Origin: Gammaproteobacteria bacterium
GTDB taxonomy: Bacteria; Pseudomonadota; Gammaproteobacteria; Steroidobacterales; Steroidobacteraceae
Reading direction: 5' to 3'
Length of the DNA: 41,924 nucleotides
Assembly (NCBI GenBank): GCA_027366635.1
Contig: DAHXNE010000087.1
Span: 1 to 41,924 of the forward strand
The notes under the pieces were generated by a model. That model did no database searches. It was not told the DNA's origin and worked only from the letters and a program-made list of their open reading frames with translations. The position numbers and the translations under genes were made by a program. This document shows, piece by piece, positions 25,444 to 33,690 of this stretch. Positions within the stretch are counted from its first letter, which is position 1. Each line of letters starts with the position of its first letter.

Positions 25444-25944
25444 ATGAACTCCCGCCACATGAAATCCGCGCTCGCGCTGCTCACGCTCATCTCGCTTTCC
25501 GGACTGGCTTTGGCCACCCCACCCACGACCCGTTTGCAGCCGGGCTCGTGGGAGTTTCATTATCGGTCCACGGTGCAGACGTCCGGGCACACCATGCCGA
25601 CCATCGACCAGAGCGCGCAGCAGTGCATCAGGGATACCGATCCGACCAAGTTGCCACTGATGCCCAAGCTGCCGGCGAACATCAAGTGCACGGCACCGAC
25701 ACTGCGGACCAGCCACAAGGGTTACCACGTCACAATGGTTTGCACCGCCACAGAACCGAACGGCATGCTGACTCGGATGGCCGAGAGCTTCATGATCGCC
25801 CCCAGCGACGACGGCAGCCAGGTCACCATCGATGGGACCGTGCATCAGCGCATCACGGGCTCACCCGTGCCCATCCCACCCGTATTGGTGAAGATCTCGG
25901 TCGCGGGTCATCGCACCGGCCTATGCCTGACCGCCACGCACTGA
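25444..25944 (+). CDS. DUF3617 secreted protein
   Basis: Protein of 166 residues with a signal peptide (about 1-25, ending ALA-T). The mature chain begins LQPGSWEFHYRSTVQ, contains QQCIRDTDPTKL and CTAPTLRTSHKGYHVTMVC, and ends with a Cys-containing segment. This is the DUF3617 pattern: 'PG.WE' start and three to four conserved Cys in a beta-rich periplasmic domain. The function is unknown. A longer overlapping frame (25008-25964) lacks such features. The gene stands alone. Confidence 0.82.
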   Translation: MNSRHMKSALALLTLISLSGLALATPPTTRLQPGSWEFHYRSTVQTSGHTMPTIDQSAQQCIRDTDPTKLPLMPKLPANIKCTAPTLRTSHKGYHVTMVCTATEPNGMLTRMAESFMIAPSDDGSQVTIDGTVHQRITGSPVPIPPVLVKISVAGHRTGLCLTATH

Positions 25945-26902
25945 GCACGGACCTCCTGACATAGGCACTGCGGAAAATATCAGGCTTTGGAGCATGAGCC
26001 GTGGCTGTCGCCGCTCAAGAGCACCTTGAGCGATGCGTCTATCCGGTGTCACGAAACCGGAAACAGCTGAACCTCGTCTGCAAACGGGCGCGCGACGCGG
26101 CAGGCGGCTCGCCCCTCCCCACGTCAATCAGGCATTCGCCGGCGCAGACTGCACGGCTCGGACCCTATCACTGAGCTCGGCGTGGGAGTGCTCTGATGGG
26201 AAAGGCCCGGGGGGCTGCGCGCGCTTTGGCGGCATAGTCAGCGCTCCCACATGACCTGGGCACGCTTCAGTCGCTTTGCGGCAGACTTCCCGCCAACAGC
26301 GCCCATCCTTAATCTCCCTGGCCGGAGGCTCGCCTCGCCGTCACCCACCCAAGGTGCAAGCCGAGTTCCTCAATCGGGCCCGCTCGACTTTGTGCGGGGA
26401 GCGCCCAGCAATGGGCGTCCCTACCGCCATCAAAAAATTGCGGCGACTGTGGCCCCGGCGCAGTGACGGGAGAACTCCACCGGCGGCCCGAGAACGCCGA
26501 GGACGTGGAGGACGTCAACGCTCGCTGTCGAACCCGTAGCAACGCTCGACAACCAACCGGAAACAACGCCGCGCTCGAGCGGCTCCGGCCTGACGCCGGC
26601 CCGCCGCGCTCGAACCGCTCTCCAGCGGGAGGCTCGGGCGTAATTGGACAACCCGGCGCGAATCCCGCCGGACTCGCCGACTCGACGCATCGCTCGCCGA
26701 GCCCGACAGCGGTGCCGCCGGAGGGAACTCCCCCGCCCGCGATCGCGACATCTCGCCGGTTCGGTCGCAGCTCAGCACCGCCGTGGCACTCGCAGTGCCT
26801 CCAGCCGCCGGCAGGTATCGGGGTGAATCAGGCCCAAATCGACCGTCGCTATCAGCCATACAATGAACCGAGGCTGCCAAGATCAGCCGCGCCCGCAGAC
26901 CG
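25945..26902. other. Large region without supported genes
   Basis: Nearly 1 kb between the DUF3617 gene and the aspartyl protease. Open frames on both strands are Pro/Arg/Ser-rich with no recognisable domain, signal or ribosome site. A decayed gene or insertion scar is possible, but I see no inverted ends or transposase motif. Confidence 0.4.
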
Positions 26903-27907
26903 TCAACGCCACGTCCATGGGAGTTGCTGCGGCGCTGCAACCCGAAACAGCAGCTCCTTGCGGCCGTAGTCGATCGTGACGCTGGAGAAGGCGCGCAGAC
27001 AGTTCATGCCGATGAGGATCGCCGGCGTGCGGCTTAGCCCCCAAAACTTGAACACCGGCAGATCGGCGACCACGACGGGCACTGCGGTAAAAGTCAGCCC
27101 CGGCAGCCGAACGGTATCAATCACGATCACTGTGCCGACGATGGTCCCGCCGGTAATCCCTGATACTTCCAACGTAGCGATGGGTAGCGGCGGCGCTTTT
27201 CCGTGCCGCAAAGCCGCATACAGCGAAGGATTGCACACCGAGACCTGCGCGCCGCTGTCGATGAAGGCAGTCGTCGGCAAATCATCGGCGTAGCAGTCGG
27301 TCGACCGCAATCGGCCCGAGTCGCCCTTCGCCCGGATGCGTATCTGGTCATCACCGGTCCACAGGGCCGAGAAGAACCCTTGTGAATGCTCGATTCTCAA
27401 CGTATTGGACTCAAAATCGAATTCCACACGGTGTCCGTTGAGCACATCGAGCCCGAGATATCCATCCGCGCCGAGCATCGCACCCGGCAGGATCGGTACG
27501 CGCAGATCCGTGCAGGTGACGCTCCCGGCCGCGAGCCGCGCGATTTTCACCTCGGCGGTCTTTTGGGCAAGGATGATTCCCTGCAGCAATACCTCCGCCG
27601 GACAGCGCGGCAGCGCAAGCCGCGCGGCGATCCGCGCCGCGAGAATCGACCGCTCCGCGCCCGTGTCGACCAGGAATTGGTAAGGACCGTGACCATTGAT
27701 GTAGACGGGAGTGGTCAACCGGGTCGCCGCCTCCCGCGGCGGCGCTCGCGACTGTCCTCTTTGCCGCCGATCCGGCCGGCTGGATCGGGGAGCCGACGGT
27801 AGCGGCCTGGCGGTCGAATTCAAATCCGGTGACAGCATCGGGAGCAACAGCACCGACAGCAGGCTGTCCGCGATGAAGCGCCGCCGCGACCAGGTTGCTC
27901 GGGGCAT
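26903..27907 (-). CDS. Tat-exported two-lobed aspartyl (retropepsin-like) protease
   Basis: Protein of about 334 residues. The N terminus SRRRFIADSLLSVLLLPML (about 7-25) is a twin-arginine-type signal, which suggests export in folded form. It is followed by a Pro/Arg-rich linker (about 38-65). Two retropepsin-like lobes each carry an active-site motif: FLVDTGAERS (Asp at 81) and AFIDSGAQVS (Asp at 217), with MLGADGYLGLDVLNGHRVEFD and ILIGMNCLRAFSSVTIDYG as the second halves of each lobe. Such proteins may act as a pseudo-dimer; the substrate is unknown. The start at 27907 has GGAAT upstream; the frame is open to 28006. It is divergent from the ArsR operon. Confidence 0.85.
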   Translation of the reverse strand: MPRATWSRRRFIADSLLSVLLLPMLSPDLNSTARPLPSAPRSSRPDRRQRGQSRAPPREAATRLTTPVYINGHGPYQFLVDTGAERSILAARIAARLALPRCPAEVLLQGIILAQKTAEVKIARLAAGSVTCTDLRVPILPGAMLGADGYLGLDVLNGHRVEFDFESNTLRIEHSQGFFSALWTGDDQIRIRAKGDSGRLRSTDCYADDLPTTAFIDSGAQVSVCNPSLYAALRHGKAPPLPIATLEVSGITGGTIVGTVIVIDTVRLPGLTFTAVPVVVADLPVFKFWGLSRTPAILIGMNCLRAFSSVTIDYGRKELLFRVAAPQQLPWTWR

Positions 27908-28046
27908 CCGAGTGTCGATTCCTACGGCGCGCCCGACGCTCTGCAAGCCGATCGGGGCGCGGCTGGCGCCCGCCGTCCGCGAGTCTGCCTGTTGAACTAT
28001 TATCAAAGCGCCACCTAGCCAAAACGATCAACCATGCCGGAGTCGA

Positions 28047-28074
28047 TTGCCGGGATCTCGGCATGATTTATACT
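28047..28074 (+). promoter_or_regulatory. Possible promoter, part of a diverged second copy of the ArsR promoter/start
   Basis: TTGCCG (28047-28052), a 16-base spacer and TATACT (28069-28074). From ATACT at 28070 the sequence to 28099 matches 28487-28516 of the ArsR promoter at 22 of 30 positions without gaps, and the ATG at 28088 falls exactly on the ATG at 28505. Confidence 0.45.
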
Positions 28075-28087
28075 GTACCTTGTAGTA

Positions 28088-28177
28088 ATGTGTAAAGAAC
28101 AGCGCAGGTACTTCATGCGCAGCAGCAATTATGGCTGCGTAATCAACCGAAACGGTGGTGTTATAAAGCGCGCCTGA
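28088..28177 (+). pseudogene. Short ORF (29 aa), possible relic of a duplicated ArsR 5' end
   Basis: Begins MCKEQR and ends GGVIKRA before TGA. The first six codons resemble MYNEER of the ArsR gene (14 of 18 bases identical), after which similarity is lost. It may be the broken 5' end of a duplicated regulator, a leader peptide or chance. No further gene follows before the ArsR promoter. Confidence 0.3.
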
Positions 28178-28462
28178 ATGTGAAACTCCGCCGCCATGAC
28201 CCGCGGCCGCGGTTCGGCAAGCTCACCGCGGCCCGCGATTGGATGCGGCGACTGAGGGCTCGGTTCCGAGCCTGCGGCTGGCCCGGTGCGAGCGGGTCGG
28301 CCGCGGCGGCGCCCCCCCACGCAGGGCTGATCGGTCTGAACCACAGGTCATCGGCGCCGCCCCTGGCGCTGCACGGTCGCGCGGCGTCAGGGCCGCGCTC
28401 CGCGGGAATTCTTATCGACCAACCTCCGGCCGAATAACCCAGTCGCCAGCGTCGACTCCGTC

Positions 28463-28491
28463 TTGACAAACCGCTTCGGCGCCACCATACT
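28463..28491 (+). promoter_or_regulatory. Promoter of the ArsR-SRPBCC operon
   Basis: TTGACA (28463-28468), a 17-base spacer and CATACT (28486-28491). The expected transcript start, about 7 bases on, falls at or next to the first possible ATG (28499), and no Shine-Dalgarno sequence precedes it. The message would therefore be leaderless, or have a ~7-base leader if translation starts at 28505. TATA-TGGTAATG-TATA around 28497 may be the ArsR operator. Confidence 0.6.
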
Positions 28492-28498
28492 TCACTAT

Positions 28499-28846
28499 AT
28501 GGTAATGTATAATGAAGAGCGGCTCGACCGCGTATTTTTCATCCTCAGTGATCCTACCCGCCGCTCCATCCTCGCCCGGCTCGAGCGGGAGCGGCGGCTC
28601 TCGATCAGCGAACTGGCGCAGCCGTTCACCATGACGCTGCCGGCGATCTTGAAGCACCTCGACATCCTGGCGGACGCCGGCCTCATTCGCCGCTCGAAGG
28701 CAGGGCGGACGGTGTGGGTGCAGATCGAGGCCGGCTCGATGAGAGTTGCAAAGGATTGGTTGGAGCGCCACCGGCTGTTCTGGTCCACGAGTCTCGACCG
28801 GTTGGCGCGTTATGCGGAGACGAAGGAACGGGAGAGCAAAGGCTGA
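28499..28846 (+). CDS. ArsR-family winged-helix regulator
   Basis: Metal-free-type ArsR regulator of 113-115 residues: ERLDRVFFILSDPTRRSILARLE, then LSISELAQPFTMTLPAILKHLDILADAGLIRRSK (recognition helix region) and a wing GRTVWVQIE. It has no metal-binding Cys, as usual for ArsR proteins paired with SRPBCC genes. It probably represses its own promoter. Starts are the ATG at 28499 (MVMYNEE) or at 28505 (MYNEE); the second is supported by the aligned ATG in the upstream duplicate. Its stop overlaps the next ATG (TGATG). Confidence 0.88.
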   Translation: MVMYNEERLDRVFFILSDPTRRSILARLERERRLSISELAQPFTMTLPAILKHLDILADAGLIRRSKAGRTVWVQIEAGSMRVAKDWLERHRLFWSTSLDRLARYAETKERESKG

Positions 28847-29310
28847 TGACCGAGGCCGTCCTCGTGCGCCGCATCGCCGCCCGGCCCGCCATCGTGTTTG
28901 ATGCGCTCGTCACGGCGGACGGTATCGCCTCGTGGTGGGGACCGGATGACCAGCCGGTCATATCCGCGGTGGCGGACCCGCGGGTAAATGGAAGTTTTCG
29001 GGTGCGTTTTTACACCGCGGATGGCCGCGAGCATGAGTGCAGCGGCGAGTTCCTGGAGATTGTCCGACCAAAACGTGTCGTGCTGAGCTGGCGTTGGACG
29101 GGCGGCGGCGAGGCCGACGAGGTAGTTGCCGACAATGTCTCCAAGGTCGAATTCCGCCTGCGCGCCATCGATACCGGAACGGAACTCACGCTGATCCACT
29201 CCGCGTTGACCACCGTAGTTTCGGCGCGCAGCCACGCGGGCGGATGGGGAGGCGCTCTAGTGAAGCTCATACGACAGTATTGCGTGGAGGATCGTCATCT
29301 ATGGAACTGA
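28846..29310 (+). CDS. SRPBCC (AHSA1-like) ligand-binding protein
   Basis: START/Bet v1-fold protein of 154 residues: RRIAARPAIVFDALVTADGIASWWGP, FRVRFYTADGREHECSGEFLEI, RPKRVVLSWRWTGG, TGTELTLIHSAL and GWGGALVKLIRQYC. AHSA1-type members bind hydrophobic ligands or act as co-chaperone-like factors; the ligand is unknown. It is translationally coupled to ArsR (TGATG) and its end overlaps the next gene by 10 bases, so the three genes probably form one operon. ArsR-SRPBCC pairs are common, and the third gene is the unusual member. Confidence 0.88.
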   Translation: MTEAVLVRRIAARPAIVFDALVTADGIASWWGPDDQPVISAVADPRVNGSFRVRFYTADGREHECSGEFLEIVRPKRVVLSWRWTGGGEADEVVADNVSKVEFRLRAIDTGTELTLIHSALTTVVSARSHAGGWGGALVKLIRQYCVEDRHLWN

Positions 29311-29984
29311 GGTCAGCGTCAATCCGGCGCACCGCGGCGCGCTGGGCATTGTTCGCAATCGGCTCGGCGCTGGCGCTGCCCGGCGCATCCGCACACGCCA
29401 TCGGGCCCTATCTCATGGGCAGCCGAAGTCGCGAAATCGGGCTCGCGCGCAGCGCAGCACCGGCCGCGATCGCCAACCGCGCGGCCGTCATGGTACTCGG
29501 CAGTCACGGCTACTTCACCGCGGCAAAGGGAACCAACGGCTTCGTCTGCCTGGTCGTGAGGTCCTGGGATCACAGTCTCGATGCGAACAGCGCCAGTTTC
29601 TGGGATCCGAAGTTTCGCGCACCGTTTTGCCTCAACGCGGCGGCCCGGTCCGTGCTGCAGCACTACCTGCTGCGGACGCGATGGGTGATCGCCGGGGAAT
29701 CCCGCCGGCAAATCAGTGCGCGCGACAACACCGAGTGGGCCACGGGCAGATTCCAGCAGCCTCAGCCTGGCGCGCTGTGCTACATGATGTCCAGGCGCGG
29801 CAACCTGGGCGATGGCCCATGGTACCCGCATGTGATGTTCTACTTGCCACACGCTCGGGCTTCGAGTTGGGGTGCAAACCTGCACGGCGTTCCCATCGTC
29901 GCCAGCACCGGCCGCCACACCACCATATTCATGGTCCTGGTACCCACCTGGTCCGACGGCACACCGGCACCCGCATACCCGTAA
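29301..29984 (+). CDS. Secreted protein of unknown function (227 aa) in the ArsR operon
   Basis: Protein of 227 residues with a signal peptide (about 1-32, RWALFAIGSALALPGASAHA). The mature chain starts IGPYLMGSRSREIGLARSAA and contains VMVLGSHGYFTAAKGTNGFVC, SFWDPKFRAPFCLNAAARSV, GALCYMMS and WYPHVMFYLPHA. Three Cys and many aromatic residues suggest a compact periplasmic domain. I do not recognise the family. The start at 29301 overlaps the SRPBCC stop by 10 bases, so expression is coupled to an ArsR/SRPBCC pair. A heme/ligand-binding or enzyme role cannot be told from sequence. Confidence 0.75.
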   Translation: MELRSASIRRTAARWALFAIGSALALPGASAHAIGPYLMGSRSREIGLARSAAPAAIANRAAVMVLGSHGYFTAAKGTNGFVCLVVRSWDHSLDANSASFWDPKFRAPFCLNAAARSVLQHYLLRTRWVIAGESRRQISARDNTEWATGRFQQPQPGALCYMMSRRGNLGDGPWYPHVMFYLPHARASSWGANLHGVPIVASTGRHTTIFMVLVPTWSDGTPAPAYP

Positions 29985-30030
29985 CGACCGGGCACGGGAA
30001 GTGGCCTGCGCGGTGGAATCGGCACCACCG

Positions 30031-30049
30031 GAAGCGGTCGTACCGCTTC
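30031..30049. repeat. GC-rich hairpin between convergent genes
   Basis: GAAGCGGT (30031-30038) and ACCGCTTC (30042-30049) pair perfectly over 8 bp with a 3-base loop, 47 bases after the unknown secreted-protein gene and before the convergent methyltransferase gene. No T-run follows, so a role as terminator is weak. Confidence 0.4.
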
Positions 30050-30267
30050 AGCGCCGCCCCACGATGAACCGCGAACCAGCTCAAAGGCCCGCGCAGGCCG
30101 CACGGCCCGCAAGGGCCGAGACACCTCGAGCACCGTCAGGAACGGGGCGAAGACGTGTCGGGGCAGGACTCTGAACGAATACTCTTGCGCCGTCGGCCAA
30201 GCAGTTGAATTCCGGCCGAGGAATACGGACTGTCGGTTCGTCCTCAAAGCAGCATACACGCCTGAAT

Positions 30268-31464
30268 TCAGCGGACGGCGAGACGCCAGAGCGATGTCAC
30301 CTCGGACGCGCGCGCCGCGTGGAGCGGATCGGCTGCATCGGTCGTGCGGGGATGTATCGGCCGCACATCGCTTCGAGCCACGATCTTCAATCCTGCTGCG
30401 TCGAACCAGGACAGGAGCGCCGATCGTGTTCGTAGACCCAGGTGCTCCGCGAGGTCCGAGAGGATCAACCAGCCCTCACCCCCCGGCTCCAGGTGCGCGG
30501 GCAGCGCGGCCAGGAACTCACGCAGCATGCGACTCTCGGGGTCGTAGATCGCGCTCTCGATCGGAGCGCTCGGCCGCGCGGGCAGCCAGGGCGGATTGCA
30601 GACTATGAGTGCCGCTCGCTCTTCGGGAAACAGATTCGCCTGCATCACGTCGACGCGCTCGGACAATCCGAGACTCGCGAGATTGGCGCGAGCGCACGTG
30701 AGCGCGCGTGGGTCCCAGTCGGTAGCAACCACACGCCCGAACCCGCGCCGCGCCAGCACCGCGGCGAGCACACCCGTCCCGGTACCGATGTCAAAGGCCA
30801 CGCTGGACGGTGGCCTAAGAGCTGGCAGGGACGCAGTGGCGACCAAATCGACGTATTCACGACGAATCGGTGCGAATACGCCGTAGTGTGGGTGGATTCG
30901 CCCACCGACCGCCGGGATTTCGATGCCTCTGGTACGCCACTCGTGCGCGCCGATGACACCCAGCAAGCCCCGCAGTGGGGCAACCGAGGGCCCCTTTTCG
31001 GGGGGGCCGTACGCCTCCGCGCAGGCTTGCCGCAGGTCGGGAGCGCGTGGCAAGGCGATGCCGTAGTCCGGATCAAGCGCGATCAACAGCGCGCCCAACG
31101 TCCGGGCGCGCTGCGAGCGGGCTTGGCGATACAGATGGAAGGCTTCAGCCGGCGATCCGCGTACCGAGGAGACCTCTGCCATTTTCGGTTTGCGCGGGCG
31201 GCCGTCGACGCGTTTTGCCAACGCGAGCAGCATCTGGCGCGCGTTCTGGAAATCGCCCCGCCACAGCAGCGCCGTGCCCTGACACGCCAGGCCATAGGCA
31301 TCACCGGCACTGATGTGTTCATCGGCGATGATCACGCGCCGCGGCGGTGCTGCGCTTTCCGAACGCCAGCGCGCACAGCGGGCTTCGTTGCCTTCGATCC
31401 AGCAGACGAGCGGCTGCGCGGCCACGCTGACATGCAACGATCCGTCAAGGACCTGACTCGTCAC
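30268..31464 (-). CDS. Class I SAM-dependent methyltransferase
   Basis: Protein of about 398 residues. The N-terminal half (1-200) is unassigned, basic and helix-rich (SPAEAFHLYRQARSQRARTLG). The C-terminal half is a Rossmann methyltransferase: motif I FDIGTGTGVLAAVLARRG (about 224-241), acidic motif II VVATDWDPRAL, and NPPWLP (about 290-295), the N-PP-(W/Y) motif of N6-adenine, guanine-N2 and glutamine methyltransferases (RsmC/RlmG/HemK-like). The target is therefore probably rRNA, tRNA, DNA or a protein side chain. The GTG at 31464 has AGAGGG 8 bases upstream and is preferred over the TTG at 31524. Confidence 0.85.
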   Translation of the reverse strand: MTSQVLDGSLHVSVAAQPLVCWIEGNEARCARWRSESAAPPRRVIIADEHISAGDAYGLACQGTALLWRGDFQNARQMLLALAKRVDGRPRKPKMAEVSSVRGSPAEAFHLYRQARSQRARTLGALLIALDPDYGIALPRAPDLRQACAEAYGPPEKGPSVAPLRGLLGVIGAHEWRTRGIEIPAVGGRIHPHYGVFAPIRREYVDLVATASLPALRPPSSVAFDIGTGTGVLAAVLARRGFGRVVATDWDPRALTCARANLASLGLSERVDVMQANLFPEERAALIVCNPPWLPARPSAPIESAIYDPESRMLREFLAALPAHLEPGGEGWLILSDLAEHLGLRTRSALLSWFDAAGLKIVARSDVRPIHPRTTDAADPLHAARASEVTSLWRLAVR

Positions 31465-31588
31465 AGTGGATGCCCTCTTTAATCGCCGACTCGCATTCGT
31501 ATGCGGCGCTGCGCCACCGCTCAAACCCGCTCGGCAGCGTAACCCACGGCCTGCGAATCGGCAGCCGCTCGTTTCATGATGACTGAGA

Positions 31589-31850
31589 TTGAGCGCGCTG
31601 GTCGCCTACTTTGCCGCCGGCTCCGTGCTGATGAGCGGACCGCTGCGGGGTGCACTGCCCGCGCTCGCCAAAACTCGGTTGGCTCAGGGCACGGCGACTC
31701 AAGGCATCCTTACGACGGCCAACGCCTGCGGCAGGCTGCTCGGCAGCGTCGTCTCCGGAGCCGCGACGCGTGCGCCCCGTGGATCACTCGAGGTGCTGCC
31801 GCACGGTGCGGATATCACCGTCGGACTCACCGTTGCTTCAATGACCGCCG
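31589..31850 (+). pseudogene. Possible fragment of an MFS-like membrane protein
   Basis: Frame starting LVAYFAAGSVLMSGPLRGALP and continuing LLTTANACGRLLGSVVSG-like hydrophobic sequence that resembles two helices of a transporter, then loses membrane character. It has no clear start and merges into transposase debris. Identity is uncertain. Confidence 0.25.
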
Positions 31851-31894
31851 AGCATTCACTGGCGGCCGGGGCACCCTCAATGGGACCGTGCGCG

Positions 31895-32065
31895 ATGAGG
31901 CGCTCAAGACCAGCCAGTTCGCGGTCGATACGCACGGATACACGGATGCGGCGCTGGCTGGCCCTGTCACGGCTGCTCGGATTCGATCTGTGTCCGCGGC
32001 TGAAGGCGCTCTCCGACCGGCGCTTGTTCCTGCCGCGCGGCTCCGAGGTGCCGGAATCGGTCCGC
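31895..32065 (+). pseudogene. Frameshifted remnant of a Tn3-family transposase (tnpA)
   Basis: One frame reads EALKTSQFAVDTHGYTDAAL and, after a shift near 31950-31962, the next frame reads SRLLGFDLCPRLKALSDRRL and FLPRGSEVPE. Together these match the C-terminal catalytic region of Tn3-family TnpA (..FAVDTHGYTD.AMALARLLGFDLCPRL...FLPRG..VP). Only about 55 residues remain and both ends are lost. No 38-bp terminal repeat or resolvase is visible. It marks past insertion beside the toxin-antitoxin pair. Confidence 0.75.
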
Positions 32066-32204
32066 GTGATCGTGCTCACGCGGACCGACCCCAAGCGCAT
32101 CGCCGCCCATCCCAGCCCAGCAGAGCTGCACGGCGATCCCACGAGCCCACGCGCAGTCTCAGACGATGGTGACATCTCGCGTGACTCACGAAACACGCTT
32201 TGTG

Positions 32205-32234
32205 TTTACAATAGCTATACACTCAGCTAGTATA
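32205..32234 (+). promoter_or_regulatory. Promoter and possible operator of the toxin-antitoxin operon
   Basis: TTTACA (32205-32210), a 17-base spacer and TAGTAT (32228-32233). TATAC (32216-32220) and GTATA (32230-32234) are inverted arms overlapping the -10 element, a fit for autorepression by the ribbon-helix-helix antitoxin. Confidence 0.55.
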
Positions 32235-32261
32235 TCTGTTGTCTATACATTAGGGCCATCC

Positions 32262-32522
32262 ATGAGAGACGCTGCCATCAATTTGCGAGCGCTGCCAGAG
32301 CAGCGCGATTTGATCGACCATGCGGCGAGCTTGCTGGGGAAGAATCGCTCGGACTTCATGCTCGAAGCGGCCTGCGAGCGCGCGCAGGCCGTTGTGCTCG
32401 ACCAGGTTTTTTTTCAGCTCGACGACCAGAGGTTCCGCGAGTTCACCGCCATGCTCGACGCACCGCCGAGCGAGAACCCGGGCCTTGAGCGCTTGATGGG
32501 CGTCAAGGCTCCCTGGCGGTGA
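32262..32522 (+). CDS. DUF1778 (TacA-like) antitoxin
   Basis: Antitoxin of 86 residues. The N-terminal ribbon-helix-helix (AINLRALPEQRDLIDHAASLLGKNRSDFMLEAACERA in pieces) binds operator DNA, and the C-terminal tail (VFFQLDDQRFREFTAMLDAPP onward) would wrap the toxin. AGGG lies 6 bases before the ATG at 32262. It overlaps the toxin gene by 4 bases. Family members are TacA/AtaR antitoxins of GNAT toxins. Confidence 0.92.
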   Translation: MRDAAINLRALPEQRDLIDHAASLLGKNRSDFMLEAACERAQAVVLDQVFFQLDDQRFREFTAMLDAPPSENPGLERLMGVKAPWR

Positions 32523-33022
32523 GCCTCACCCTCTCGCCGCCGCAGGCTCTCGCCGAAGCGCACCGGCTCGAGGAGTTCAGCTGCGGTGAACCCTCCCTGG
32601 ACGATTGGCTCACGCGGCGGGCACTGACCAACCAGCGAAGCGGAACCACCCGGACTTTTGTCGTTGCCGACGATGAGCAGCGCGTGTTCGGTTACTACGC
32701 CCTGGCGGCCGGCGCGGTCTCGCATCAGGAAGCGACCGGCTCGGTTCGCCGGAACATGCCGGATCCGGTGCCTGTCATGGTGTTGGCCCGCCTGACTGTC
32801 GATCGCCAGGCCCAAGGCATAAAGCTCGGTGTCTCCTTGCTTCGGGACGCTGTACTTCGCGCACAGACGGTCACCGCGAACGCCGGCGTTCGCGCCCTGG
32901 TCGTGCACGCACTGCATGAGCGGGCGCGGGATTTTTACGCGCACCATGGGTTTCAGCCCTCACCCATGCACCCCTTCACGCTTATGTTGCGTCTGCTGGC
33001 GCCAGGGCGCGCACCCGCCTAA
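32519..33022 (+). CDS. GNAT acetyltransferase toxin (TacT/AtaT-like)
   Basis: Toxin of 167 residues expected to acetylate the amino group of charged aminoacyl-tRNA and stop translation. GNAT features: EEFSCGEPSLDDWLTRRAL (the typical TacT start), TFVVADDEQRVFGYYALAAG, VMVLARLTVDRQAQG, LGVSLLRDAVLRA and ARDFYAHHGFQPSP, where the Tyr is the usual catalytic/coenzyme contact. The acetyl-CoA loop reads QGIKLG rather than QGxGLG. The GTG start at 32519 overlaps the antitoxin stop (GTGA). Confidence 0.9.
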   Translation: MSLTLSPPQALAEAHRLEEFSCGEPSLDDWLTRRALTNQRSGTTRTFVVADDEQRVFGYYALAAGAVSHQEATGSVRRNMPDPVPVMVLARLTVDRQAQGIKLGVSLLRDAVLRAQTVTANAGVRALVVHALHERARDFYAHHGFQPSPMHPFTLMLRLLAPGRAPA

Positions 33023-33690
33023 TCACCCCCTCGCCAAACAAAAGGCGCAGGAGACAGGACCCGTCGCAGCCTATTGCCGGCAGCACCTGTTAGGTTCGTC
33101 TACAATGCGTTGCGACGGTATCACGCCATTCGTGCGCGAGGTGCGGATTGCGCGGGTGACGCTGCCCAGCAGCAAGATCCTACAGTTCACCGCGCCCTGC
33201 AGCGGCCGGCTCCCCGGCTCCACGCTGCGGTTCGAGGTATTCGTCCCGTGGCGGGCGCGCGAGACGACCTTCCGCGAGGCAGCGTGCTTGCGCAGGGCCT
33301 CTGCCTCCGGGCGCAAACACCCGTGCGCCGTGATGATCGCGGTGCCCGCGGGGCCACCGCGGGCGCCCCCGGGGCACCTGCCGGTTCATTCCCGCCGTCC
33401 AACACCGGACAGGTATCGGTCCGCAACGCCCCGCCGAAACGGGCTCGCCACCTGCGGCGCTTGCCCGCCATTGCGCCCCAGCACCGCACACGTGCTAACG
33501 CGCAGTTGCGGCGACAAAGACACCGCTTGACGGTCGTAGCCCGCGACGGCGCCAGGCGCTCGGGAGTAGCGGTTTGCGCATCCCTCCGTGTCTTCTACCT
33601 ATTCCCTCTCCTCGAATCCGACCGGATCATTCACCGCAGGCGAGCTGAGCTGGCCACGGCATTGCGCCATGCGTCTCGCGACGAGAAACC
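33023..33690. other. Region without supported genes before the export operon
   Basis: Several long frames exist but are Arg/Pro/Ala-rich with no domain, signal or ribosome site, and none is convincing. The promoter of the export operon should lie near the right end, but no well-spaced hexamer pair stands out. Confidence 0.4.

Noticed and set aside
25008..25964. 318-codon plus frame overlapping the DUF3617 gene
   Set aside because: The DUF3617 frame has a signal peptide and conserved Cys; the longer frame shows no features.
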